Shown here: positions 44,731-52,853 of the stretch, one piece after another
How positions within the stretch are numbered: position 1 is the stretch's first letter
Layout of the letters: each line of letters opens with the position of its first letter
NCBI RefSeq assembly: GCF_900055185.1
Contig: NZ_FIZX01000002.1
Location: 1,058,586 to 1,122,585, forward strand
Direction of reading: 5' to 3'
Length of the DNA: 64,000 bases
Source: Grimontia celer
GTDB taxonomy: Bacteria; Pseudomonadota; Gammaproteobacteria; Enterobacterales; Vibrionaceae
Notes under the pieces: model-generated
What the model was told of the DNA's origin: nothing
Databases searched by the model: none
What the model saw: only the letters and a program-made list of their open reading frames with translations
Translations under genes and position numbers: made by a program

Positions 44731-46928
44731 AGGCAGTAACCGAAAAGGTGTGGCGCTGGATATCAGGCATCCGAACAAAAGTGGTATTGCTGAGCGGGCT
44801 TTTACTCTTGCTACCCTTTATTGGTTACAACTATGTCTGGGAACTTGAAAATGTGCTCAGACAAGGTCAGGAACAAACCCTGATGGGTTCTGCCCGTGCT
44901 TTCTCAATGGCACTGAATCAACAGCCTGAATTGTTTGAGCGCCAGCAAAAGACTAAGCCGAGGCTGGAAGAAGGAAAAGATCTCTATGCTGTGGCGCTGG
45001 AATCCCCCATCGATATTGATGGCTCTACGCTGGATTGGGAGCGTTATAAAAAACACAGAGTCAACTATGCCGATGCCCACGTGATTTTCAGCCGCTCCCC
45101 TTATCAATCAAATGAACTGAACTTTGATTTGATCATGGCGAGCGACGGTGATGATTTATATGCACTGATTGATGTCATCGACAAATCACCAATCCTTCGT
45201 CGTGAAAATACTGCGCGGATCGACCGAAATGACCACTTGGTGGTCACTTTAACAACCCAACAAGGCGAACTTAAACGTTACGGCGTCACCACTACAAAAA
45301 GTGGAAATGCCGACATCTACCTTATTGAAAATACGATAGAAGATATAGAACATAATTTTCCTTCAGAAGCGATTCGGGGCTGGTGGCAGGAAACTGCACA
45401 AGGCTACGTCATTGAACTGGCTATTCCAGATTGGCTTGTTGGTGAAAAGCTCAGTTTCGCCTATTACGATGTGACTAATCCCTACAATCGTGATGTTGAG
45501 ACTATTCTCGCCACTTCAAATCCACGCAGTGCCGAGACTCTGGGTACCCTTCTCGTTCCATCTCCTGATATCGAGAGAGTGCTACAAAGAATGAACGATG
45601 GAAGTTCTAGGGTTTGGGTTGTCGATCAACATGGGCGTGTGTTGGCAAAAGCCGGAGATCTCCAATCGGCAAACGGAGTTTGGGAAACCACCATTAAATA
45701 CCACGAAGAACCGACTGGCGTAATGGGCTGGATTCAAAACAACATTCTGAACCCCTTCTATTACCGTTTACTGGAGCGTCCACCTGAGAAAATTATCGAT
45801 GCCATGCACAATGCCGCCGTTTTCCGTGGCGTGGAAGTTCAGCAGGCACTTATAGGGCGTCCTTATGCTAATTGGCGTCTAACACCGGATGAAAGCACTA
45901 CAATCCTCTCAGCGGCCTATCCGGTGAGAGTGGGTTCGAATGTGGTTGGCGCTGTTGTGGTTGAAGAAACAACAAAAGGGATCAAAACATTACGCAATAA
46001 GGCGCTTGAGCAATTATTTAATGTCCTGCTTGCTGTCATTTGTACCGGTGTGGTCGTGCTGCTACTTTTCGGATCACATATATCACGTCGCGTGAGAAAA
46101 CTGCGCGACGATGCTGAGAGTGCCATCGACCCGCAAGGGCGCGTGTTACGTCAATTGGAGCCTGCTACCAGCAAAGACGAGATTGGGGATTTGTCCCGTA
46201 CACTGTCGACAATGGTAACACGCCTATCTGACTACAATGCCTACCTGGAGAAGATGTCTTCTAGCTTATCCCACGAACTGCGAACACCTGTCGCCGTTGT
46301 CAGGTCTTCGCTGGAGAACCTGGCATTTGTCACCAAGGAAGACGATCAGCTTCGTTACATTGAGCGAGCTCAGGAAGGCGTCACAAGATTGGCAACTATT
46401 CTGTCGAGTATGACGGAAGCAACCCGTCTTGAGCAGAGTTTTGAACATGCCGAACACACTGAGTTTCCGCTCGACAAAGTCGTATCCGGCTGTGTGCAAG
46501 GCTATGAATATGCCTACCCAGAGCAGGGTTTCACCCTTCATATCAAAGACGGCAACTATCAGATGTCCGGCGTGCCTGAGTACATTGCACAGCTTTTAGA
46601 TAAGTTGGTTGCCAACGCGGTTGAGTTCCACCAGCAAGACACTAATGTCGAGATATACATGCTCATTCATGACAATTTGGCACGCATCACAGTCTCTAAC
46701 ATTGGACCTCAATTGCCTGAAAATATGGGAAATCAATTACTCGGTTCCATGGTCTCTGTTCGGGAAGAAAAGCATAAATCAGACAAGCCACACCTCGGCT
46801 TAGGGTTGTATGTGGCCAGATTGGTGGCGGAGTTCCACCAAGGGCGGCTCTCGATAACCAATCGACCAGATGGCAAAGGCGTGAATGTCACGGTTTGGCT
46901 ACCACTCGCATCGACCCAAACGAGCTGA
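44727..46928 (+). CDS. Sensor histidine kinase of the dedicated sortase system type
   Basis: 733 residues. Membrane segment 16-34, a very large periplasmic sensor (about 35-430) that includes a carbohydrate-binding-like beta domain (SPIDIDGSTLDWERY onward), membrane segment about 430-452, HAMP, HisKA with His516 (SLSHELRTPVAVV) and HATPase (LVANAVEFHQQ, GLGLYVARLVAEFHQG). The IRTKVVLLSGLLLLLPFIGY start and the long sensor agree with the marine-sortase kinase family. The ligand is unknown. Confidence 0.88.
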   Translation: MKAVTEKVWRWISGIRTKVVLLSGLLLLLPFIGYNYVWELENVLRQGQEQTLMGSARAFSMALNQQPELFERQQKTKPRLEEGKDLYAVALESPIDIDGSTLDWERYKKHRVNYADAHVIFSRSPYQSNELNFDLIMASDGDDLYALIDVIDKSPILRRENTARIDRNDHLVVTLTTQQGELKRYGVTTTKSGNADIYLIENTIEDIEHNFPSEAIRGWWQETAQGYVIELAIPDWLVGEKLSFAYYDVTNPYNRDVETILATSNPRSAETLGTLLVPSPDIERVLQRMNDGSSRVWVVDQHGRVLAKAGDLQSANGVWETTIKYHEEPTGVMGWIQNNILNPFYYRLLERPPEKIIDAMHNAAVFRGVEVQQALIGRPYANWRLTPDESTTILSAAYPVRVGSNVVGAVVVEETTKGIKTLRNKALEQLFNVLLAVICTGVVVLLLFGSHISRRVRKLRDDAESAIDPQGRVLRQLEPATSKDEIGDLSRTLSTMVTRLSDYNAYLEKMSSSLSHELRTPVAVVRSSLENLAFVTKEDDQLRYIERAQEGVTRLATILSSMTEATRLEQSFEHAEHTEFPLDKVVSGCVQGYEYAYPEQGFTLHIKDGNYQMSGVPEYIAQLLDKLVANAVEFHQQDTNVEIYMLIHDNLARITVSNIGPQLPENMGNQLLGSMVSVREEKHKSDKPHLGLGLYVARLVAEFHQGRLSITNRPDGKGVNVTVWLPLASTQTS

Positions 46929-46963
46929 GTATACAATTAGGGAAAACAACAAAAGGAATCTCC

Positions 46964-47587
46964 ATGAAACTACATGAGTTTGCACCTGTTCCTAACGCAC
47001 GGCGCGTTAGACTTTTCCTTGCTGAAAAGAAAATTGATATACCCTCAGTGCATGTTGATATTCGTGGAGGCGAAAACCTAACAGACAAATTCAAAGCTAT
47101 GAGTCCGAATGGACGCATCCCTTTCTTAGAATTAGATGATGGGACAACGATCTGCGAGTCTATTGCAATATGCCGTTACTTGGATGCTGCTTTCCCAACA
47201 GATCACAATTTATTCGGCTCTACGCCAACCGAGATCGGACAAGTAGAAATGTGGAACCGAATTGTCGAACTTCAAGGTCTCTTCACTGCCTTCCAAGCTT
47301 TCCGGAACCTGACGGGTATATACAGTGACCGTGAGCGCTGTATCAAGGCCTGGGGCGAAGAAAGTAAGCTAAGAAATATCGAATTTTTGCCGGTATTGGA
47401 AGAAAGGCTTTCTCAATCAACCTATTTGGCTGGGGAACACTTTTCCGTCGCAGATATTTCCGCTTATATCATGGTGGATTTTATAAAGAACATTGATATT
47501 CATATTGATGACAGCATGCCTTCTATTCAACGCTGGTATGAACAAATCACTCAACGAGAAGCATTCATCGAAGCACAGTCGAAATAA
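46964..47587 (+). CDS. Glutathione S-transferase family protein
   Basis: 207 residues from ATG 46964, with AAAGGA seven bases upstream and 35 bases after the kinase stop. Thioredoxin-fold N-terminal half ([19 protein letters not shown], then [12 protein letters not shown], and [11 protein letters not shown] glutathione site) and an all-helical C-terminal half ([18 protein letters not shown]). Detoxification or thiol redox work; substrate unknown. Probably transcribed with the next GST gene. Confidence 0.88.
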   Translation: MKLHEFAPVPNARRVRLFLAEKKIDIPSVHVDIRGGENLTDKFKAMSPNGRIPFLELDDGTTICESIAICRYLDAAFPTDHNLFGSTPTEIGQVEMWNRIVELQGLFTAFQAFRNLTGIYSDRERCIKAWGEESKLRNIEFLPVLEERLSQSTYLAGEHFSVADISAYIMVDFIKNIDIHIDDSMPSIQRWYEQITQREAFIEAQSK

Positions 47588-47601
47588 AAAGGATTGAACA
47601 A

Positions 47602-48270
47602 ATGATTGAGCTATACACCGCAGGCACGCCGAATGGCTACAAAATATCGATTGCCCTTGAAGAAATGGGGCTGCCTTACGAGTACCACGCGCTTGATTTG
47701 ATGGCCGCAGATCAGAAGAAACCCGAATATCTGGCGATTAACCCCAACGGACGTATTCCAGCGATTGTTGATAAAGACAACGATGACTTCGCAGTTTTCG
47801 AGTCAGGCGCAATTCTTATTTATCTCGCAGAGAAAACGGGAAAATTCCTTCCTACCGATCCAAAGAAGAAAAGCCAAGTGCTGCAATGGTTGATGTTCCA
47901 GATGGGTGGTGTTGGGCCAATGATGGGTCAGGCTAACGTCTTCTATCGTTACTTCCCTGAGAAAATCCCAGCGGCCATAGAGCGCTACCAAAACGAAGGA
48001 CGTCGCCTGTTCGAAGTCATGAATAGTCAATTGGCTAACAACCGTTATCTGGCTGGTGACGAATACACAATTGCAGATATCTCGACCTGGCCTTGGGTGA
48101 GAATCCATGAATGGAGCGGCGTTGATATCTCCGGCCTGGAGCATCTCCAACGTTGGGTAGACGAATTGGCAGAAAGGCCTGCTTGTCAAAAAGGCATTCT
48201 GGTTCCCCCTCCGTCTAATCTGTCAGACGAAGAGAAAGCAAAACAAATCTCTAAGATGGTAACGAAGTAA
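47602..48270 (+). CDS. YfcG-like glutathione transferase / disulfide reductase
   Basis: 222 residues. [20 protein letters not shown] (active Thr-Pro-Asn), [27 protein letters not shown] and WPWVRIHEW match the Nu-class enzyme YfcG of E. coli, which has disulfide-bond oxidoreductase activity with glutathione. Follows the preceding GST by 14 bases; AAAGGA-type site before the ATG. The two GSTs are different subfamilies, not recent duplicates. Confidence 0.9.
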   Translation: MIELYTAGTPNGYKISIALEEMGLPYEYHALDLMAADQKKPEYLAINPNGRIPAIVDKDNDDFAVFESGAILIYLAEKTGKFLPTDPKKKSQVLQWLMFQMGGVGPMMGQANVFYRYFPEKIPAAIERYQNEGRRLFEVMNSQLANNRYLAGDEYTIADISTWPWVRIHEWSGVDISGLEHLQRWVDELAERPACQKGILVPPPSNLSDEEKAKQISKMVTK

Positions 48271-48288
48271 AACGCTGCTCCGAAAAAC

Positions 48289-48318
48289 GACAAAGCCGTC
48301 CCGATGGGCGGCTTTGTC
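48289..48318. terminator. Intrinsic terminator between GST and XRE genes
   Basis: GACAAAGCCG TCCC, loop GAT, GGG CGGCTTTGTC. The minus-strand exit is followed by GTTTTT, so it best serves the XRE-like gene; on the plus strand the T tract is short. Confidence 0.6.
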
Positions 48319-48334
48319 AGTCATAGCAGACTTT

Positions 48335-48682
48335 TTATATTTCTTTGATGTATTCGATAAACACTTGGTCGCCTGAATGTTCGACCTTGGCAATGGTGCC
48401 ATCAACAGTTAAAGAGGTTCTTACCACGATGGGTCCGTTGTTCATGATGTTTTTGTTGTCCTTTAGACTGGGTAATGAGCTACCAGGATCCAGCCCCATC
48501 TCTTTACAGAAACGGAAAACGAAGTTTCGATCCATCGGAACATCACCGCGCATGGTCTTTGAGAAGTCCAACTGACTCACCCCAAGGCGTTTGGCCATTT
48601 CGATTTGGGTGATTCGCAATTTCGCTTTGTAAGACATCCACGCGTCATAAAGTGTTTGCCTGTCATGATAGGTAAATTCCAT
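48335..48682 (-). CDS. XRE/Cro-like DNA-binding protein
   Basis: 116 residues if started at ATG 48682 (GGGG upstream); an extension to 48775 adds 31 residues of uncertain reality. Residues 20-60 carry a helix-turn-helix (RITQIEMAKRLGVSQLDFSK, then the RGDVPMD turn). The C-terminal half is a small beta-rich segment (PIVVRTSLTVDGTIAKVEH, VFIEYIKEI). No prophage genes adjoin it. Its targets are unknown; the gene is divergent from the 68-residue protein. Confidence 0.7.
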   Translation of the reverse strand: MEFTYHDRQTLYDAWMSYKAKLRITQIEMAKRLGVSQLDFSKTMRGDVPMDRNFVFRFCKEMGLDPGSSLPSLKDNKNIMNNGPIVVRTSLTVDGTIAKVEHSGDQVFIEYIKEI

Positions 48683-48863
48683 AAATCCCCGCTTGTTACC
48701 TACCTCTCCATAAAGAAAATCATAACGGTGAAGCGTTTTATCAATGTCAGCGAGGCGTAAGTGCGGCGTAAACACTTGTCGAAACTGGTGCTCTTCGCTA
48801 TGTTATCGCCCTGCCTGGTCGTTCATTTCATTCTGGGCATATCATGACAAAGAGAGACTTACT

Positions 48864-49070
48864 ATGAGCCACAACCTTGCATTGCTACCACCAGATAAAA
48901 AACAAGAAATTGAACTCGATAAGCAAGCAGCTTATTCGGTGTGGCAGGTTAAAAATGCATTGGCAGAAAGAAGTACACTCGCGCAGCAGGCAAAAGACAT
49001 TTCAGATGAAAATGAACGTGTGCATTTTGTTGATTGCGTTGATAAGTATTCAAAAATAATGGGGCTTTGA
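48864..49070 (+). CDS. Small hypothetical protein (68 aa)
   Basis: Starts at ATG 48864 with AGAGAG eight bases upstream. Charged, helical, no signal or membrane segment (MSHNLALLPPDKKQEIEL start; hydrophilic DISDENERVHFVD). I do not recognise it. It is divergent from the XRE-like gene and its stop codon is embedded in a terminator hairpin, a strong sign of a genuine compact transcription unit. Confidence 0.6.
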   Translation: MSHNLALLPPDKKQEIELDKQAAYSVWQVKNALAERSTLAQQAKDISDENERVHFVDCVDKYSKIMGL

Positions 49071-49084
49071 AGCCCCATTTTTTC
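49058..49084 (+). terminator. Terminator overlapping a stop codon
   Basis: AATGGGGCTT, TG, AAGCCCCATT then TTTT. The TGA stop of the small gene forms the loop. The stem is also usable in the opposite direction for the methyltransferase gene. Confidence 0.85.
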
Positions 49085-49109
49085 CTAACTCATTTAGGAA
49101 AATTCTCGT

Positions 49110-49784
49110 TTACCTTTTTGTTAGCAAAGCCACGTACTTGTTGCTGTCATCACAGTAAACGATGCGACAGTTAAAGTGATGACTGTCAGCCACTCTTCGG
49201 AGCGTAGACATGCCGATATCAAACCACGGCACTTCTTCACTCACTCTCCCGTCAAATTCAAACGTCAAATGACGCGTGCGATAGCCCTCATAACGAAGGT
49301 TTTCTGAACTCAAGATCAATCTGCCGCCTGGATACAAATTCCGATGCGCCAGATTGAGAAAATGAAAGAAGTTACGAATATTACCCAACTGCCCTATCAC
49401 TCCGCGAAGTGCTAACCAGGTAAAGGTGCGATCAAACATTGGGTGCTGGTCAAACAGATGACCACAAATTACTGATGGAACACCGCGCTGATGCATGATT
49501 GCACAAGCAATCGGTGAACTATCAATCGACGTCACTTTAATACCTTTCGCAATAAGGTAGAGAGAATGCTCTCCACTCCCCGCGCCAACGTTCAATACGC
49601 TGCGACGACAATACGAAAGAGCTATTCTGTCAGTGGCAACATCTTCCGGACGACGGAAGAAGTCAGATGTTGGGATCACAGATGTGCCATTGTTTTCCCT
49701 AACAATGAGTTTCCCTGATTTATTGCCGTTGTAATAGCTGGCTAGCGCGGTACCAAATACCTCTACAACACTCTGCATGGCCAT
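49110..49784 (-). CDS. Class I SAM-dependent methyltransferase
   Basis: 224 residues. The SAM-binding motif I is RRSVLNVGAGSGEHSLYL (about 60-78), motif post-I ends at the acidic SIDSS, and TFTWLALRGVIGQL and PGGRLILSSENLRYEG follow as motifs IV-VI. Small-molecule or lipid-type methyltransferase by fold; no substrate can be named. Monocistronic. Confidence 0.82.
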   Translation of the reverse strand: MAMQSVVEVFGTALASYYNGNKSGKLIVRENNGTSVIPTSDFFRRPEDVATDRIALSYCRRSVLNVGAGSGEHSLYLIAKGIKVTSIDSSPIACAIMHQRGVPSVICGHLFDQHPMFDRTFTWLALRGVIGQLGNIRNFFHFLNLAHRNLYPGGRLILSSENLRYEGYRTRHLTFEFDGRVSEEVPWFDIGMSTLRRVADSHHFNCRIVYCDDSNKYVALLTKR

Positions 49785-49922
49785 TCCCCCTGTTATTCAA
49801 CTAAGAGAATACTTGGAAGCGTTACACTCATTTGTCTCATTTATAAAACAGTCGCTAGGTATCAGAAAAAAGTCTGAGAAGAATGAAGTTTGTCGTTGCG
49901 TCACGCTGAGATTAGGACAGAT

Positions 49923-50045
49923 ATGAACACTGAGTTTCAGTACGTTAGGTGGCTAGAATTGAGAGATGTTGAGCGACATTCACCAATTTACACAGGAAAA
50001 CCGGGGAATAAACGCATAACAGCGTTATCTAATGCTTTCGACTGA
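49923..50045 (+). CDS. Candidate small ORF (40 aa)
   Basis: ATG at 49923 with AGGA five bases upstream, then 40 codons and TGA at 50043-50045, inside the 244-base gap and running into the 3' end of the antisense PAS-GGDEF gene. Product begins MNTEFQYVRWLELRD and is polar and basic. Only the ribosome-binding site supports it. Confidence 0.22.
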   Translation: MNTEFQYVRWLELRDVERHSPIYTGKPGNKRITALSNAFD

Positions 50046-51642
50046 GACGATTTTTCTTGCGAGCACGCTTGTGTTGGTACATCGTTTTATCTGCTTCGCT
50101 AAGCCATTGTTCTGCCGAAACAACGTTCTCTGACAGTTCAATAGCACCAAGACTGATAGAGACATTGATACCTTCCGGCAAGCCTTCACATTCAATATCG
50201 CATTTCAAGCGCTCGAGGATATGCGGAATCTCAGCCTTTGCGGTATGCCTTAACAGCACAACAAATTCATCGCCGCCGATACGGCCCGCAACATCAGAAT
50301 CGCGAATATTAGAAGTAAGATGGCCAGCAATGGCTTTCAATACTTCGTCACCTACGTCATGGCCGTAAGAGTCATTGATGTTTTTAAACCCGTCCGCATC
50401 TATGTATACCAGCACCGAGGGATCACTTATCCGATCATATTCCTGATAGGCTTCCTGAATGTCAGTCATGATCGCATGTCGTGATTTAATCCCCGTAAGA
50501 GAGTCATACTCCACAAGCTCACGAAGTTTCTTTGCCATCACAACCACTGTATCGCGTTGATCGATTTCAGCAGTGATGTCGGTCAGCGTGCCTACACGAT
50601 AAATCAGCTCACCGTTACCATCGAAAACACAATTACCGCTATCGCGAATGTGCTTCACTCTTCCATCTTCGAAAAGCAATCGATAGTTGATATTCCAAGA
50701 ATTAGTGGATGATGAAAAACGCGTATTTTCCGCTACTTCGCGTTCTGCCGGGTGGATTCTAGCGAGAAAAGCGTGTGGGTCGCTGTAGAGCGTTTCCACT
50801 TTTTCTTCCCAAATGGTGTCGTAGCATTTGTTCACGTAAAACAAACGCAAAGGATCAGCTGCGGAGATCCAAACAACCGAACTAACGTTCTCGGCGATGG
50901 CCCGAAAACGCCTTTCTGACGTGGCGATGGTGTCCTGAAGCTGTTTCTCTTCATGAATATCCAATACCGCAATCAAGAATTGTTGTTGGTTGGTGTACTT
51001 ACACACAATGGAGGAGACAAATGTACGAACCCAAATTTGGTGACCATTTTTGTGGATGTAGCGTTTGTCGACTCGATACTGGTTGCCAGAGCCTAAGGTG
51101 ATGTTTTCGCGCAGCGGCTTCTCGCTATTTGCATCAGAGTGGTAAGTTAAATCAAACTCAGTGAGCTGCAACAAGTCATCATCGTTATATCCAAGCAATG
51201 TCTGATACGCGGGATTGACGCTGATAAACCGCCCTTCTGTATCGACACGCACCATACCCATTGGTAGCCTTTCCTGCAGGGCTTCATTTAACTCATCGTC
51301 CTGCTGGTAAAGAGTCAGTGCAGCAATAAAGGTGTTCGTAGGAACAGTGTTAACCAAATTCACTTTCAGCACGTAAATGTCTTTGCTGCGCGCGAGCCGA
51401 ACTAATTTCGTAAACGGTTCGTACTGGGAGGAGTTAGAAACAACCTGGAAATATCGTACTGCTTCATTCCAGGCGCTCGCAGTCAAATAGCCATCGATGT
51501 TCGTCTCATCGGGCTGAACGTGGAACAGCTGTTGACACTCACGGTTGCTTTGAATGATCTCGCCGAGCTCATTCAATAGAACCATGGGTACAGGTGCAAG
51601 TTCAAAAAACTGCATCTGAGGAGGGCTGTGAGTCTGAAACAT
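50029..51642 (-). CDS. PAS-PAS-PAS-GGDEF diguanylate cyclase
   Basis: 537 residues with no membrane segment. Three PAS domains (about 10-110, 115-235 with FISVNPAYQTLLGYNDDD, 240-360 with the LFYVNKCYDTIWEEK core) precede a GGDEF domain (375-535). Active-site GGDEF is intact, and an RxxD inhibitory site (RDSD) lies five residues before it, so feedback inhibition by c-di-GMP is expected. It makes c-di-GMP from GTP in response to an unidentified cytosolic cue. Confidence 0.92.
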   Translation of the reverse strand: MFQTHSPPQMQFFELAPVPMVLLNELGEIIQSNRECQQLFHVQPDETNIDGYLTASAWNEAVRYFQVVSNSSQYEPFTKLVRLARSKDIYVLKVNLVNTVPTNTFIAALTLYQQDDELNEALQERLPMGMVRVDTEGRFISVNPAYQTLLGYNDDDLLQLTEFDLTYHSDANSEKPLRENITLGSGNQYRVDKRYIHKNGHQIWVRTFVSSIVCKYTNQQQFLIAVLDIHEEKQLQDTIATSERRFRAIAENVSSVVWISAADPLRLFYVNKCYDTIWEEKVETLYSDPHAFLARIHPAEREVAENTRFSSSTNSWNINYRLLFEDGRVKHIRDSGNCVFDGNGELIYRVGTLTDITAEIDQRDTVVVMAKKLRELVEYDSLTGIKSRHAIMTDIQEAYQEYDRISDPSVLVYIDADGFKNINDSYGHDVGDEVLKAIAGHLTSNIRDSDVAGRIGGDEFVVLLRHTAKAEIPHILERLKCDIECEGLPEGINVSISLGAIELSENVVSAEQWLSEADKTMYQHKRARKKNRLSRKH

Positions 51643-51824
51643 CCGGGTTCGTCATGTCCTGTCGCCACTGAGGCATTTTCAAGAAAAAGCTCGAACATTC
51701 GAGCCTTACACTCAACCAACATACTAGCGATAAAGTGGATTGACATTTGTCTCACTTTTACGCTCGAATCAATAAAATATGCAATCCTCTCATCGGTAGT
51801 TGGATAATCTGTACATCCGCTTTT

Positions 51825-52490
51825 CTAGCCCAGCCCTGGGTATGGAAGATGCCCAACTTTCACCCAAAGAAGGGTGTCTTCTTCTGCATAAGGGTTGTAC
51901 TCGAACATGTGTGGATTTCTAATCCAGGTTCCGGGCCCATATTTTCCATATTCATCCCGATATTCCCCTTGGATGACATACACCTCTTCACCGCAGAAAT
52001 GCGAAATACTGAAGAAGTGTTGTCCCGCTGGCCATTTGATCATGGCTACCTGCTCACCATTGAATTCGTGCAGAGGCCTCATCAGCAGCCGCCCCTGCCC
52101 CTCAATCCAGCCTTCTTCATCCAAGGTGTTGATACACACTTTGTGATGATCATTCGCAGAGAATTGATGAAGCTTGACTAACAAAGTGCAACCAACGTCA
52201 CTATAAGGGGTGTGTGAGAAACCGGGAGGGTTTCTTAGATAAGTACCTGCTGGGTAATCACCGGTTTCGTCAGACAACACGCCATCAAGCACGAGGATCT
52301 CTTCACCTAGAGGATGTTCATGATGGCGAAAGGAAGATTTGGGAGAGTACTTTACAATGCTGGTGGCGTGACCTCGCTCGGCTTCTTCCCGAGAGAGAGG
52401 CTTGCGATAAACGCCCTCTACCGGGGAAGATTGCCAATCCATATCGCTGGTGTTAATAATCACCCGCTCATCAAACTGCATGTTCAGCAT
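51825..52490 (-). CDS. ChrR-like double cupin protein
   Basis: 221 residues: two cupin domains of the ChrR C-terminal type (residues 20-110 with RHHEHPLGEEILVLDG, and 120-215 with FSISHFCGEEVYVIQG and GTWIRNP), each holding potential metal ligands (His, His, Glu in the first; fewer in the second). ChrR anti-sigma factors that sense singlet oxygen have one such cupin behind a zinc anti-sigma domain; here that domain is absent and no ECF sigma gene is adjacent. It may be an enzyme (dioxygenase-like) or a sensor. The start at 52490 has GAGGA seven to eight bases upstream. Confidence 0.82.
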   Translation of the reverse strand: MLNMQFDERVIINTSDMDWQSSPVEGVYRKPLSREEAERGHATSIVKYSPKSSFRHHEHPLGEEILVLDGVLSDETGDYPAGTYLRNPPGFSHTPYSDVGCTLLVKLHQFSANDHHKVCINTLDEEGWIEGQGRLLMRPLHEFNGEQVAMIKWPAGQHFFSISHFCGEEVYVIQGEYRDEYGKYGPGTWIRNPHMFEYNPYAEEDTLLWVKVGHLPYPGLG

Positions 52491-52517
52491 AAAACAGTCC
52501 TCAAACAGGGAAACAAC

Positions 52518-52592
52518 ATATACCCAAACAACCTCATCCTTGTCGACGAAGGATATTGCTCGTCAGAGCAATTTGAGGCGACTTGGGTATAT
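52518..52592. repeat. 75-bp imperfect palindrome with cloverleaf potential
   Basis: Outer arms ATATACCCAA (52518-52527) and TTGGGTATAT (52583-52592) pair perfectly. Inside, CCTCA (52532-52536) pairs with TGAGG (52574-52578), and within that are two hairpins: TCCTT/AAGGA (52537-52553) and ATTGCTC, GTCA, GAGCAAT (52555-52572). It lies 28 bases ahead of the cupin gene. The form recalls intergenic palindromic (ERIC/MITE-like) repeats of enteric and Vibrio genomes with TACCC ends; no second copy was found in this window. Confidence 0.65.
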
Positions 52593-52802
52593 CCCCACCC
52601 AATCTAAACAAAATCGACTGTATGGGTAATACGAATAACGCCCAGTTTCGGCTTGCTGTTTCAAGAATATAGCAGCGCAAAATAAACAGCCTAGTCCCAA
52701 TCATTGGAACATCGTCCATTACTTTAGCAAATACATATGTAATCGATTCTTCACACCCATAAGCCTGAAATGACGCTAGATGTCTCGGAAACTATAAACG
52801 CA

Positions 52803-52828
52803 AAAAAGCCCGCTTTAAGCGGGCTTTT
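52803..52828. terminator. Intrinsic terminator of deaD
   Basis: AAAAAGCCCGCTT, TA, AAGCGGGCTTTT; 26 bases after the deaD stop on the minus strand. Confidence 0.88.
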
Positions 52829-52853
52829 GGATTTTTACAGTGACGCGGATTAA

